A stretch of DNA of 64,000 nucleotides, from contig CACMHY010000001.1 of assembly GCA_902613595.1 (NCBI GenBank), positions 310,001 to 374,000 of the forward strand, written 5' to 3'. The notes below the pieces were generated by a model, which worked only from the letters and a program-made list of their open reading frames with translations, ran no database searches and was not told the DNA's origin. Source of the DNA: an uncultured Bacteroidota bacterium (lineage in GTDB: Bacteria > Bacteroidota > Bacteroidia > Flavobacteriales > Flavobacteriaceae). The position numbers and the translations under genes were made by a program. Positions 45,428 to 54,116 of the stretch are shown piece after piece. The stretch's first letter is position 1, and the number at the start of each line of letters is the position of its first letter.

Positions 45428-47074
45428 TTAGTTTTTAACTTTAGTAGCCCTTATTGAACTTAGATAGTTATTAAGTTCATCTCTAACTCTAGGAAATAGA
45501 ATCAATAGCCCTATCATATTAGGAAAAACTAGTGCCAAAATCATCGCATCTGAAAATGCCCAAACGGATGACATGTCACCAGCAGCACCAATTACAATAA
45601 AAATGAGGAAGATTGATTTATAAGTTAGTTCAGAAGCTTTACTTTTTCCAAAAATATACATCCATGATTGTAAGCCATAATATGACCATGAAATCATTGT
45701 TGAGATTGCGAACAATACGACAGCTATGGTTAGAAAAGGACCAGAAAATGAAATGTATTCTGAAAATGCAGCAGCGGTAATCCCAGCGCCCTCGGCAGGT
45801 ACCCCATCAATCATTACTACACCTCCAATACCACCGTATTCAAATACACTACTATTGCCATTGAAAATAATTATCACTAAAGCTGTCATCGTACATATAA
45901 CAACCGTGTCAATAAATGGCTCTAATAGAGCAACTAGACCTTCTGAAGCTGGATATTTTGTTTTCACAGCTGAATGGGCAATTGATGCTGAACCGGCTCC
46001 TGCCTCATTTGAAAAAGCAGCTCTCCTAAAGCCAGTGATTAATACACCTAATAAGCCTCCAAGCCCAGCCTGGGGTTTAAATGCTTGTGTAAAGATCATA
46101 CCAAATGCGTCATCAACAAAACTAAAATTTGAAAAAATTATGTATAAACAGGCAATTATATACATTAACGCCATAAATGGAACTACCTTTTCGGTTACAG
46201 AAGCGATTCGCTTAATTCCACCTATTATTATGATACCAACCAAAATCATCATTATTATTCCTATAATAGTTCTAGCACTTCCGCCAGTCATTCCAAAGGA
46301 GCTTACAAGCTGCATAGCAGCCTGATTAGATTGAGCAGCATTACCCCCTCCAAAAGAAGCTCCGATACACAAAAAAGCAAATATTAATGCTAAAGTTTTT
46401 CCTAAAGAAACATATCCTTTCTCTTCGAGTCCTTTAGTTAGATAGTACATAGGGCCACCATAAACCGTGCCGTCTGAACCAACATCTCTGTATTTTACTC
46501 CTAAAGTGCATTCTACAAATTTTGTTGACATTCCTATTAAACCGCATAGTATCATCCAAAAAGTAGCTCCTGGCCCTCCAACTGCTATAGCCAGGGCTAC
46601 ACCAGCAATATTGCCATTTCCAACAGTTCCTGAGACTGCTGTTGCTAGTGCTTGAAAATGACTTACTTCCCCATGGTCAGTTTTTTTTGATTGAGTTATA
46701 TCTGGGCTTTCAGAAATTTGACTTTTTTGTTTCTTCTTTATATTCACTTCTAAACTATCGTATTTTCCTCGTACTGTATTTATTGCAGTTGAAAAATGGC
46801 GTATGTTAACAAACCCAAAATAGAAAGTAAAAAATAATGCCCCTCCAACTAATAGAATTATTATCGTTGGAATTCCCGTTCCTAGAAAATTATGAAGGAT
46901 TAATCCCTCCCACCAATTTGCAATTGGAGTAAATGCTTCATTAATTTGATCATCTAACCCACGCTCTCGGGAAAAGAGGTTACCACTTGAAAGTAAGAAA
47001 AAATATAATAAAGTATTTTTAGTAAGATACTTGTGCTTCATTTTCTGTTTATAGGTTTTGTTGTCCAATATCAT
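45428..47074 (-). CDS. Alanine/glycine:cation symporter (AGCS family)
   Basis: The 548-residue inner-membrane protein carries the AGCS features: GTGIPTIIILLVGGALFFTFYFGFVNIRHF (about residues 66-95), GTVGNGNIAGVALAIAVGGPGATFWM (about 150-175) and the FRRAAFSNEAGAGSASIAHSAVKT segment (about 348-371). About ten further helices are present. It would import alanine or glycine with Na+. Compared with bacterial relatives it has an N-terminal extension including a hydrophobic stretch (LYFFLLSSGNLF); the ATG at 47041 is an alternative start. Its neighbours give no hint of regulation. Confidence 0.9.
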   Translation of the reverse strand: MILDNKTYKQKMKHKYLTKNTLLYFFLLSSGNLFSRERGLDDQINEAFTPIANWWEGLILHNFLGTGIPTIIILLVGGALFFTFYFGFVNIRHFSTAINTVRGKYDSLEVNIKKKQKSQISESPDITQSKKTDHGEVSHFQALATAVSGTVGNGNIAGVALAIAVGGPGATFWMILCGLIGMSTKFVECTLGVKYRDVGSDGTVYGGPMYYLTKGLEEKGYVSLGKTLALIFAFLCIGASFGGGNAAQSNQAAMQLVSSFGMTGGSARTIIGIIMMILVGIIIIGGIKRIASVTEKVVPFMALMYIIACLYIIFSNFSFVDDAFGMIFTQAFKPQAGLGGLLGVLITGFRRAAFSNEAGAGSASIAHSAVKTKYPASEGLVALLEPFIDTVVICTMTALVIIIFNGNSSVFEYGGIGGVVMIDGVPAEGAGITAAAFSEYISFSGPFLTIAVVLFAISTMISWSYYGLQSWMYIFGKSKASELTYKSIFLIFIVIGAAGDMSSVWAFSDAMILALVFPNMIGLLILFPRVRDELNNYLSSIRATKVKN

Positions 47075-47160
47075 AAAAAGGATTAGAATATCAAATTATT
47101 AAAAGGGAAAGATTTATTTAAAAACAGCAAAAATGAAAATAAAAAATTTAAACTCTGATT

Positions 47161-47388
47161 TCACAAATCGAAGACCGAAGTACGTTTAGTATAAACTAGG
47201 TCCTTTAATTTTAGCCAAAATGCTAATGTCAAATACAGTACAAAACCTCCTAGAAGGGTTGTGAATGACGCATAAATAAAAAATAAACGAACACTTTTTA
47301 CTTTCATTCCCAATATTTCAGCTAAACGAGAGCAAACTGCAAAACCATTTCGTTCAAAGAAAATACGAACTCTAGTTGATTTTTTCAT
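47161..47388 (-). CDS. PspC-domain membrane protein
   Basis: This is a short PspC-like protein (about 75 residues from the ATG at 47388). It has a basic N-terminus, the GFAVCSRLAEILGMKVKSVRLFFIYASF segment characteristic of the family and a second membrane helix (GGFVLYLTLAFWLKL). PspC proteins respond to membrane stress or regulate other genes; here no transcription-factor domain is fused. It begins 1 base after the rhodanese stop, so the two are cotranscribed. The role is inferred only from the family. Confidence 0.82.
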   Translation of the reverse strand: MKKSTRVRIFFERNGFAVCSRLAEILGMKVKSVRLFFIYASFTTLLGGFVLYLTLAFWLKLKDLVYTKRTSVFDL

Positions 47389-47389
47389 T

Positions 47390-47698
47390 TTAAGTAACAA
47401 TCTTCCCGTTCCACTGATTAATACCTCCTAGCAAATTAAAACAGTTTTCTACCCCTTTATTTTTCATCAACATACATGCTTGTGAACTTCTAGCACCGGA
47501 TCTACAGTAAACTAGATATGTTTTTGAACGGTTAAGTAATTCTAATTCTTGTAAGAAATTTGGAGGGTTTTGAATATCAATCAATCGAGCATTTGGGATA
47601 TGTCCTTGGTTATATTCCTCTAAAGTTCGTACGTCTAATATAATGGTTTCATCTTTGCTTCGGTGCATTGCTTCCCATTCATTTTGACTCAAATCCAT
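47390..47698 (-). CDS. Rhodanese-like domain protein
   Basis: The single rhodanese domain (102 residues) contains ILDVRTLEEYNQGHIPNARLID (about residues 20-41) and the active-site loop YCRSGARSSQA with the catalytic Cys near residue 68. Such small proteins transfer sulphur from thiosulphate or persulphides or act as partners in sulphur trafficking. It is coupled to the PspC-type gene, as is frequent in Flavobacteriia. Confidence 0.93.
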   Translation of the reverse strand: MDLSQNEWEAMHRSKDETIILDVRTLEEYNQGHIPNARLIDIQNPPNFLQELELLNRSKTYLVYCRSGARSSQACMLMKNKGVENCFNLLGGINQWNGKIVT

Positions 47699-47816
47699 AA
47701 ATTAAATTTACAACAGTGATTGTGATTATACAAATTGAAAAAAAATATGAATGAAATATGAATTTTAAATAAATTTAATAAACAGAAAATTAATTTTTAA
47801 TTTGCAAAAAAAAATC

Positions 47817-48377
47817 ATGAAAAAGTTATTTATAGTTATACTTCTAAGCTTCACAAACCTCTATTTGTTTGGGCAAAACAAAAATATTAATCTACAACTA
47901 AGCAAAATAAAATGGACTGGAAAGGAAATTACTACTAAAACCCATTATGGCTCCTTAAAGTTTACATCAGGAAATATTTTGTTTGAAAATGATGAGATTG
48001 TTGGTGGCGAATTTATTGTTGATATGTTGAGCTTAATAAATGAAGATTTGACTGGAGGTTCAAAAGATTATCTTGAAAATCATTTGCGCTCTGAAGATTT
48101 TTTTTCAGTTGAGGAATATCCCAATTCTTCATTAAAGATTACTTCAATTAAAAAAATTGACAGAGAGAAATATGATGTTACAGGGGATTTAACAATCAAA
48201 GGTATAACTAAATCAACTAATTTTATATTGTCGATGAACAATGAGGGTGCAACAGTAGAAATGGTTTTTGATAGATCTAAATTTGGTGTTAAGCATAGAT
48301 CATCAAGCTTTTTTTCTAATTTAGGTGATAAACTTATTTACGACGATATCGAATTAGAAGTCAGCCTTTATTTTTAA
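47817..48377 (+). CDS. YceI-family exported protein
   Basis: From the ATG at 47817 the protein has about 186 residues: a signal peptide (LFIVILLSFTNLYLFGQ) and a lipocalin-like YceI domain with KIKWTGKEITTKTHYGSLKF, GGEFIVDMLSL, NHLRSEDFFSVEEYPNSSLKI, DLTIKGITKSTNF and FDRSKFGVKH. YceI proteins bind long isoprenoid or fatty chains in the periplasm. Its upstream frame opens at 47802, but the signal peptide favours this start. It is followed by the trp leader region. Confidence 0.92.
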   Translation: MKKLFIVILLSFTNLYLFGQNKNINLQLSKIKWTGKEITTKTHYGSLKFTSGNILFENDEIVGGEFIVDMLSLINEDLTGGSKDYLENHLRSEDFFSVEEYPNSSLKITSIKKIDREKYDVTGDLTIKGITKSTNFILSMNNEGATVEMVFDRSKFGVKHRSSSFFSNLGDKLIYDDIELEVSLYF

Positions 48378-48444
48378 ATATGATATAACCGTTTTTTCAT
48401 TCTTTTGAATAATCATCAAGGTTAGAGGTTTCTAAAATTTATAT

Positions 48445-48452
48445 TATATTTG
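48445..48452 (+). promoter_or_regulatory. Candidate -7 promoter box (TATATTTG) of the trp operon
   Basis: TATATTTG fits the TAnnTTTG element and ends 4 bases before the trp leader ATG at 48457. If used, transcription would start at or near the leader start codon. An equally placed -33 element was not found. Confidence 0.42.
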
Positions 48453-48456
48453 ATCA

Positions 48457-48516
48457 ATGAAAAACTTTATTTGCAATATTAACTGGTGGTATGCTGAGCA
48501 ACAAATTCTCGTGTGA
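48457..48516 (+). CDS. trpL: trp operon leader peptide with tandem Trp codons
   Basis: The 19-residue frame reads MKNFICNINWWYAEQQILV and stops with TGA at 48514-48516. Two consecutive TGG codons (48484-48489) lie mid-peptide, and the stop codon lies inside the anti-terminator segment. This is the classic design of an amino-acid biosynthesis leader: when charged tRNA-Trp is scarce, the ribosome stalls on the Trp codons. The gene is too short for ordinary gene callers. The combination with the hairpins that follow and the trp genes makes the call strong. Confidence 0.85.
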   Translation: MKNFICNINWWYAEQQILV

Positions 48517-48569
48517 CGAAATCTGATATTACTATTTAAAAAGGCTTGTCATCACGACAGGCCTTTTTT
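48509..48569 (+). promoter_or_regulatory. trp transcription attenuator: antiterminator and terminator hairpins
   Basis: The terminator is a 13-bp stem (AAAAAGGCTTGTC / GACAGGCCTTTTT, 48538-48568, one G-U pair, loop ATCAC) followed by a T. A competing anti-terminator forms from TCGTGTGAC (48509-48517, over the leader stop codon) with GTCATCACGA (48548-48557), pairing nine bases with one bulge and covering the terminator's arm and loop. A ribosome stalled at the Trp codons leaves 48509-48517 free, so the operon is read; a ribosome at the stop codon hides it, and transcription ends. Confidence 0.8.
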
Positions 48570-48583
48570 AATTTTGTGGACGT

Positions 48584-49984
48584 ATGAAAATTTATTCTTT
48601 AAAAACAGTATTTAAAAAAATCCTAGCAGACACAATTACACCAGTAAATGTCTATCTGAAAGTAAGAGATGTATTTCCGCATTCCCTACTTCTTGAGAGT
48701 AGTGATTATTCCTCAAATAATAAAAACTTTTCATACATATGCTGTAATCCTATTGCCTCAATTGAATTAAAAAATAAAAAATTAACAACTCATTTTCCTG
48801 ATAAAAGTTCAATAGTTGAGAAAGTAGACGAATCAATTGACATTCCCGAACGAGTACATGAATTCTCAACTCAATTTAAAAGTGAAAAATTTCCCTTTGA
48901 ATTTATTAGTAATGGTGTTTTTGGATTTATCGCTCATGAAGCAGTTGAGCGTTTTGATAAAATCAAACTAGACAGAAATAAAACCGGAATGGATATACCT
49001 GACATGTATTATGCTGTTTATAAAAATATTATTGCCATAAGTTTGTTTAATCATGAAGCCTATTTATTTTCTAATACTTATGAAAGTGATCATAATTTAG
49101 ATGAAATTGAAAACCTTTTAAATTCTCAAATTAGTACTCCTTTCAAATTTGAAATGGTGGGAAAAAAATCTTCTAATCTATCAGATTCAGAATTTATTGA
49201 TTTTGTAAAAAAAGGAAAAGAACATTGCTATAAAGGAGATGTATTTCAACTAGTATTGTCTCGTCAATTTTCACAACAATTTAAAGGTGATGAATTCAAT
49301 GTATACAGAACTCTTCGTTCTATAAACCCATCACCTTATCTATTTTTTTTCGACTATGGATATTTCAAAATATTTGGAAGTTCACCAGAAGCTCAATTAA
49401 TTGTTGATAATGGAAAAGCTGAAATTCATCCTATAGCTGGCACTTTCCGAAGAACAGGTAATGACCTAAAGGATACTCAAGCAGCTAAAGAGTTAGCCAA
49501 AGATCCTAAAGAAAATAGTGAGCATGTAATGTTAGTCGATTTAGCCAGAAACGACTTAAGTAGAAACGGTTCAAACGTTTCGGTAGAAAAAAATCGTGAG
49601 ATTCAATTTTTTTCGCATGTAATACATCTAGTTTCTAAAGTTACTTGCACTATGAAAGATTCAGCCAAGACATTTAGAGTAGTGGCAGACACATTTCCTG
49701 CAGGAACTTTGAGCGGAGCGCCAAAACATAAAGCGCTTCAACTTATAGATAAATATGAAAAAACACAACGAAATTTTTATGGTGGAGCTATTGGATATAT
49801 GGACTTCTATGGGAATTTTAACCATGCAATAATCATACGATCATTTTTGAGTATGAACAATAGATTGCATTATCAAGCTGGAGCTGGTATTGTAGCAGCT
49901 TCTGAACCAGAAAATGAATTACAAGAAGTATATAATAAGTTAGGTGCTTTAGACAAAGCTTTGTTACAAGCAGAAAAAATTTGA
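48584..49984 (+). CDS. trpE: Anthranilate synthase component I
   Basis: TrpE makes anthranilate from chorismate with ammonia from TrpG. The 466 residues contain the Trp-feedback LLES motif (LLLESSDYSS, about residues 31-40) and the chorismate-binding core with SPYLFFFDYGYFKIFGSSPE (about 251-270). The IAGTFRRTGNDLKDT, HVMLVDLARNDLSR and FPAGTLSGAPKHKAL signatures are also present. The length is somewhat short for TrpE but complete. It is the first gene of the operon and begins 15 bases after the attenuator. Confidence 0.97.
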   Translation: MKIYSLKTVFKKILADTITPVNVYLKVRDVFPHSLLLESSDYSSNNKNFSYICCNPIASIELKNKKLTTHFPDKSSIVEKVDESIDIPERVHEFSTQFKSEKFPFEFISNGVFGFIAHEAVERFDKIKLDRNKTGMDIPDMYYAVYKNIIAISLFNHEAYLFSNTYESDHNLDEIENLLNSQISTPFKFEMVGKKSSNLSDSEFIDFVKKGKEHCYKGDVFQLVLSRQFSQQFKGDEFNVYRTLRSINPSPYLFFFDYGYFKIFGSSPEAQLIVDNGKAEIHPIAGTFRRTGNDLKDTQAAKELAKDPKENSEHVMLVDLARNDLSRNGSNVSVEKNREIQFFSHVIHLVSKVTCTMKDSAKTFRVVADTFPAGTLSGAPKHKALQLIDKYEKTQRNFYGGAIGYMDFYGNFNHAIIIRSFLSMNNRLHYQAGAGIVAASEPENELQEVYNKLGALDKALLQAEKI

Positions 49985-49987
49985 TTA

Positions 49988-50551
49988 ATGAAAAAAGTTT
50001 TTGTTATAGATAATTACGACTCCTTTACATATAATCTTGTTCATTATCTAGAAGAGCTTGATTGTAATGTTACTGTAAAACGTAATGATGAATTCAAACT
50101 TGACGAAATTGAAGAATATCCTTTAATTCTTTTATCACCCGGTCCTGGGATACCAGATGAATCTGGCTTATTAAAAGAAGCTATTCGGCATTATGCTCCA
50201 ACAAAAAAAATACTTGGGGTATGCCTAGGACAGCAGGCAATTGGTGAGGTTTTTGGTGCAACACTTGTAAATATGAAAAAAGTTTACCATGGCATTTCAA
50301 CGTCTGTAACTATATCGGAAAGTGACATACTTTTTAAAGACTTACCAAAAAAGTTTGAAATAGGTCGATACCATTCGTGGGTTGTCGCTACTCCATTACC
50401 AAATGAATTAATAGCTACATCTTTTGATGATGAAGGGCATCTTATGTCTTTAAGACACAAAACTTTTGATGTTAGATCTGTTCAATACCATCCTGAATCC
50501 GTCTTAACTCCCAATGGAAAAAAAATATTAGAAAATTGGATAAAAAGTTAG
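49988..50551 (+). CDS. trpG: Anthranilate synthase component II (glutamine amidotransferase)
   Basis: TrpG supplies ammonia to TrpE from glutamine. The 187-residue class-I amidotransferase has the catalytic Cys in LGVCLGQQAIG (about residue 79), and the His and Glu in VQYHPESVLTP near the C-terminus. It is a stand-alone TrpG, not fused to TrpD. It starts 3 bases after trpE. Confidence 0.96.
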   Translation: MKKVFVIDNYDSFTYNLVHYLEELDCNVTVKRNDEFKLDEIEEYPLILLSPGPGIPDESGLLKEAIRHYAPTKKILGVCLGQQAIGEVFGATLVNMKKVYHGISTSVTISESDILFKDLPKKFEIGRYHSWVVATPLPNELIATSFDDEGHLMSLRHKTFDVRSVQYHPESVLTPNGKKILENWIKS

Positions 50552-50553
50552 GT

Positions 50554-51549
50554 ATGAAAACTACTCTTAAAAGACTTACGAACTATGAATCCCTTAGTAA
50601 AAATGAAGCTAAAGAGATAATCACTAATATTGCTGAAGGCAAATATAATAACTCGCAAATTGCTTCTTTTCTAACTGTCTTTATGATGCGAAATATCAGC
50701 CTTGAAGAGCTTGAAGGTTTTCGAGAGGCACTAATCGAATTATGCATTTCAGTAGACTTAAGTGAATTTAATACAATAGATTTGTGTGGCACAGGTGGTG
50801 ATGGTAAGGATACTTTTAATATTTCAACATTATCCTCATTTGTAACCGCAGGAGCTGGAATAAAGGTTACAAAACATGGAAATTACGGGGTTTCCTCAGG
50901 ATGTGGTTCTAGTAACGTACTCGAAGCCTTAGGAATTAAATTTTCCAACAATAAAGACTTTTTAAAACGTTGTTTAGAGAAGGCCGGAATATGTATTCTC
51001 CATGCCCCTTTATTTCATCCTGCTATGAAAAATGTTGGGCCCGTCCGCAAGGAGCTAGGTTTGAAAACATTTTTCAATATGCTTGGACCACTTGTCAATC
51101 CAAGTTCTCCTAAAAACCAACTAACCGGAGTTTTTAATCTTGAACTAGCTCGTCTTTATAATTACCTATTACAAAAAACCAATATAAATTTTACCATTCT
51201 TTACTCCTTAGACGGATATGATGAAATTTCTTTAACTAGTCCTGTAAAAGTAATTGGAAATGATTTTGAAAAATTAATTACAGCCAAAGATTTTGGTACA
51301 GAACAAATAAAAGCAAAATCTATTCAAGGTGGAAATAATGTTAAGTCATCAGCTAAAATTTTTATAGATGTACTACAAAACAAGGGTACTAAATCACAAG
51401 AAGACGTAGTTTGTGCAAATGCTGGTATGGCTATTGCTACTGCCTTAGACCTTTCTCCGACTGAGGGTTTTAAATTGGCAAAAGAATCTTTGACATCAGG
51501 AAAAGCATTTGAAGCATTTAACAAACTTCAAAATATCAGTAAAAAATGA
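50554..51549 (+). CDS. trpD: Anthranilate phosphoribosyltransferase
   Basis: TrpD joins anthranilate to PRPP. From the ATG at 50554 the protein has 331 residues with the signature DLCGTGGDGKDTFNISTLSS (about residues 70-89), VTKHGNYGVSSGCGSSNVLEALG and FHPAMKNVGPVRKELG. A TTG at 50536 inside trpG also opens the frame but is unlikely. The gene begins 2 bases after the trpG stop and overlaps trpC by 4 bases. Confidence 0.96.
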   Translation: MKTTLKRLTNYESLSKNEAKEIITNIAEGKYNNSQIASFLTVFMMRNISLEELEGFREALIELCISVDLSEFNTIDLCGTGGDGKDTFNISTLSSFVTAGAGIKVTKHGNYGVSSGCGSSNVLEALGIKFSNNKDFLKRCLEKAGICILHAPLFHPAMKNVGPVRKELGLKTFFNMLGPLVNPSSPKNQLTGVFNLELARLYNYLLQKTNINFTILYSLDGYDEISLTSPVKVIGNDFEKLITAKDFGTEQIKAKSIQGGNNVKSSAKIFIDVLQNKGTKSQEDVVCANAGMAIATALDLSPTEGFKLAKESLTSGKAFEAFNKLQNISKK

Positions 51550-52331
51550 ATATTCTCAATAAAATAGTAGCTGATAAAAAAGTTGAAGTGATTCAGAAAA
51601 GAAAATTACTTCCAACCTCTTATTTAGAAACATCTCCTCTTTTTGATAGGCGTTGTAAGTCACTTGTAAAGAAAATTAAGATTAATGATTTTGGTATTAT
51701 TGCAGAATTCAAACGTCGTTCCCCTTCAAAAAGAGATATTAATAGTTCACTTTCTGTAACTAAGGTTGCTAAAGAGTATGAGGAAGCTGGTGTGAGTGGA
51801 ATGTCCGTTTTAACTGATGGAAAATATTTTAGTGGGTCTCTCGAAGATTTAATTCTTTCAAGATCAATAATTAGTTTACCTCTTCTTAGAAAAGATTTTG
51901 TTATTGACGAATATCAAATAATTGAAGCCAAGGCTAATGGAGCTGACGTTATTCTTCTTATTGCAGCAATATTATCTAGAAATGAAATTAAGAATTTTTC
52001 GTCTCTAGCAAATAACTTAGGTCTAGAAGTATTATTGGAGGTTCATAACCTTGAAGAAATCGAAAAGTCAATTATGCCAACAATTGATTTATTTGGAGTC
52101 AACAATAGGAACCTTAAAACCTTTGAAGTTTCATTAGAGACAAGTAGAAGTTTAGCAGAAAAAATACCTGACCAGTTTTTAAAAGTATCAGAGAGCGGAA
52201 TAAGTGATCCTAATAGTATAGAAGAATTAATAGAATTCGGCTACAAAGGTTTTTTAATTGGTGAAAACTTCATGAGATCAGATCACCCTGGGAATACAGC
52301 TAAAGACTTTATCAAAAAAATTACACAATGA
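51546..52331 (+). CDS. trpC: Indole-3-glycerol-phosphate synthase
   Basis: TrpC closes the indole ring. The 261-residue TIM barrel has IIAEFKRRSPSKRDIN (about residues 52-67), SVLTDGKYFSGS, LPLLRKDFVIDEYQIIEAKANGAD (catalytic Lys region), FGVNNRNLKTFEV and VSESGISDPNSIEEL. It is monofunctional, with trpF as a separate gene. It overlaps trpF by 4 bases. Confidence 0.97.
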   Translation: MNILNKIVADKKVEVIQKRKLLPTSYLETSPLFDRRCKSLVKKIKINDFGIIAEFKRRSPSKRDINSSLSVTKVAKEYEEAGVSGMSVLTDGKYFSGSLEDLILSRSIISLPLLRKDFVIDEYQIIEAKANGADVILLIAAILSRNEIKNFSSLANNLGLEVLLEVHNLEEIEKSIMPTIDLFGVNNRNLKTFEVSLETSRSLAEKIPDQFLKVSESGISDPNSIEELIEFGYKGFLIGENFMRSDHPGNTAKDFIKKITQ

Positions 52332-52945
52332 AATTAAAGGTTTGTGGCATGCGAGAGTTTGAAAACATAACTTCACTTTGTAAGCTGAAACCAAACTATA
52401 TTGGCTTTATTTTTTGGGCCCCTTCGGAAAGGTACGTTACTGATAAAACTCCAAAAATTGATGATAGTATTAAAAAAACGGGAGTCTTTGTTAATGCTTC
52501 AATAGATTATATCGAAACCATGATAGCAAAACATCAATTGAGTGCAGTACAATTACATGGTGATGAAACACCTGATTATTGCAAGGTGATAAAAAACTTA
52601 AATGTTGAGGTAATTAAAACATTTTCAATAAGTAATAATTATAACTTTTCAATTTTGAAAAGCTATGAAAAAAATTGCGACTTTTTTCTATTTGACACAA
52701 AAGGAGATCTGCCAGGTGGAAACGGTATAAATTTTGATTGGGACATTCTTAAAAATTATCCACTTCAAAAACCCTTTTTTCTAAGTGGTGGAATTGGTAC
52801 AGATAACATAGATCAAATCAAAAAATTATTAAATTCTCAATTACCAATATATGCTATTGATGTAAATAGTAAATTTGAAATTTCACCTGCAAAAAAAAAT
52901 ATTGATAAATTAAAATTGTTTAAAAAGGAATTGTATGAATTATAA
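52328..52945 (+). CDS. trpF: Phosphoribosylanthranilate isomerase
   Basis: TrpF converts PRA to CdRP. The 205-residue TIM barrel begins with KLKVCGMREFENI, which holds the catalytic Cys (residue 6). It has FIFWAPSERYV, VQLHGDETPDYC and the catalytic Asp region FFLFDTKGDLPGGNGINFDW, then SGGIGTDNI. It overlaps trpB by 11 bases. Confidence 0.96.
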   Translation: MKLKVCGMREFENITSLCKLKPNYIGFIFWAPSERYVTDKTPKIDDSIKKTGVFVNASIDYIETMIAKHQLSAVQLHGDETPDYCKVIKNLNVEVIKTFSISNNYNFSILKSYEKNCDFFLFDTKGDLPGGNGINFDWDILKNYPLQKPFFLSGGIGTDNIDQIKKLLNSQLPIYAIDVNSKFEISPAKKNIDKLKLFKKELYEL

Positions 52946-54116
52946 TGTAAATGAAAAAGGATATTATGGTGATTTTGGAGGGGCTTTTATTCCAGAAATG
53001 TTATATCCAAATGTGGCTGAATTGCGTGATAATTATTTAGAAATAACAGGGCGAGCTGATTTTAAAAAAGAGTTTGAAAATCTTTTAAAAGTTTATGTTG
53101 GACGACCCACACCACTATATTTTGCAAGTCGGTTATCAGAAAAATACAAAACAAAAATTTATTTAAAAAGAGAGGACTTATGCCATACTGGGGCTCATAA
53201 AGTAAACAATACTATAGGGCAAATACTTTTAGCAAAACGTCTTGGAAAAAATAGAATTATTGCCGAAACAGGAGCTGGACAACATGGTGTTGCTACAGCG
53301 ACTGTTTGTGCATTAATGGGTATCGAGTGTATTGTATATATGGGCGAATTAGATATTCACCGGCAAGCACCTAATGTAGCTCGAATGAAAATGTTGGGTG
53401 CTGAGGTACGTTCAGCAAAATCCGGTAGTAAAACTCTCAAAGACGCAACGAACGAAGCAATTCGGGACTGGATAAACAATCCATTAGATACGCATTATAT
53501 AATTGGTTCAGTAGTTGGACCTCACCCTTATCCAGATATGGTTGCACGTTTTCAATCAGTTATTAGTGAAGAAACAAAATGGCAACTTGAAGAACAAGAG
53601 GGAAGAGACTATCCCAACCATGTCATTGCTTGTGTTGGTGGAGGTAGTAACGCTGCAGGTCTGTATTATCATTATTTAAACGATGAACGGGTTAATATTA
53701 TTGCAATAGAAGCTGCAGGTAAGGGTATTGATTCAGGTCAAAGTGCTGCTACATCTGCGCTAGGTAAAGAAGGAATAATACACGGTAGCAAAACTCTTTT
53801 GATGCAATCCAGTGATGGACAAATTACAGAACCCTACTCCATTTCAGCAGGTTTAGATTATCCCGGTGTAGGGCCAATGCATGCGCATCTATTCAGATCT
53901 AAGAGGGCTGAATTTATCTCTATACCTGATCAAGAGGCAATGGATTGGGGGCTAACTTTATCTCAAACCGAAGGTATTATTCCAGCGATTGAAACAGCTC
54001 ACGCATTTGCGGTTCTTGATGTCCGTAAATTTGGTCCAGAGGAAATAATTGTTTTCAATTGTTCTGGTAGAGGTGATAAGGATTTGTCAACTTATATAGA
54101 CTATTTCAAACTTTAA
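52935..54116 (+). CDS. trpB: Tryptophan synthase beta chain
   Basis: TrpB condenses indole and serine with pyridoxal phosphate. The 393 residues include GDFGGAFIPEML, RPTPLYFASRLSEKY, the PLP Lys in LKREDLCHTGAHKVNNTIGQ (about residue 86), ETGAGQHGVATATVCAL, the phosphate-binding CVGGGSNAAG and a C-terminal FNCSGRGDKDLSTYIDYF. It is the classical TrpB1 type. The stop shares a base with the trpA start (TAATG). Confidence 0.98.
   Translation: MNYNVNEKGYYGDFGGAFIPEMLYPNVAELRDNYLEITGRADFKKEFENLLKVYVGRPTPLYFASRLSEKYKTKIYLKREDLCHTGAHKVNNTIGQILLAKRLGKNRIIAETGAGQHGVATATVCALMGIECIVYMGELDIHRQAPNVARMKMLGAEVRSAKSGSKTLKDATNEAIRDWINNPLDTHYIIGSVVGPHPYPDMVARFQSVISEETKWQLEEQEGRDYPNHVIACVGGGSNAAGLYYHYLNDERVNIIAIEAAGKGIDSGQSAATSALGKEGIIHGSKTLLMQSSDGQITEPYSISAGLDYPGVGPMHAHLFRSKRAEFISIPDQEAMDWGLTLSQTEGIIPAIETAHAFAVLDVRKFGPEEIIVFNCSGRGDKDLSTYIDYFKL

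Noticed and set aside
45726-46325. Plus-strand open frame (199 codons) antisense to the AGCS symporter
   Set aside because: The translation is rich in Ile/Pro/Thr, mirroring membrane-helix codons; there is no family signal and the minus-strand symporter is certain.
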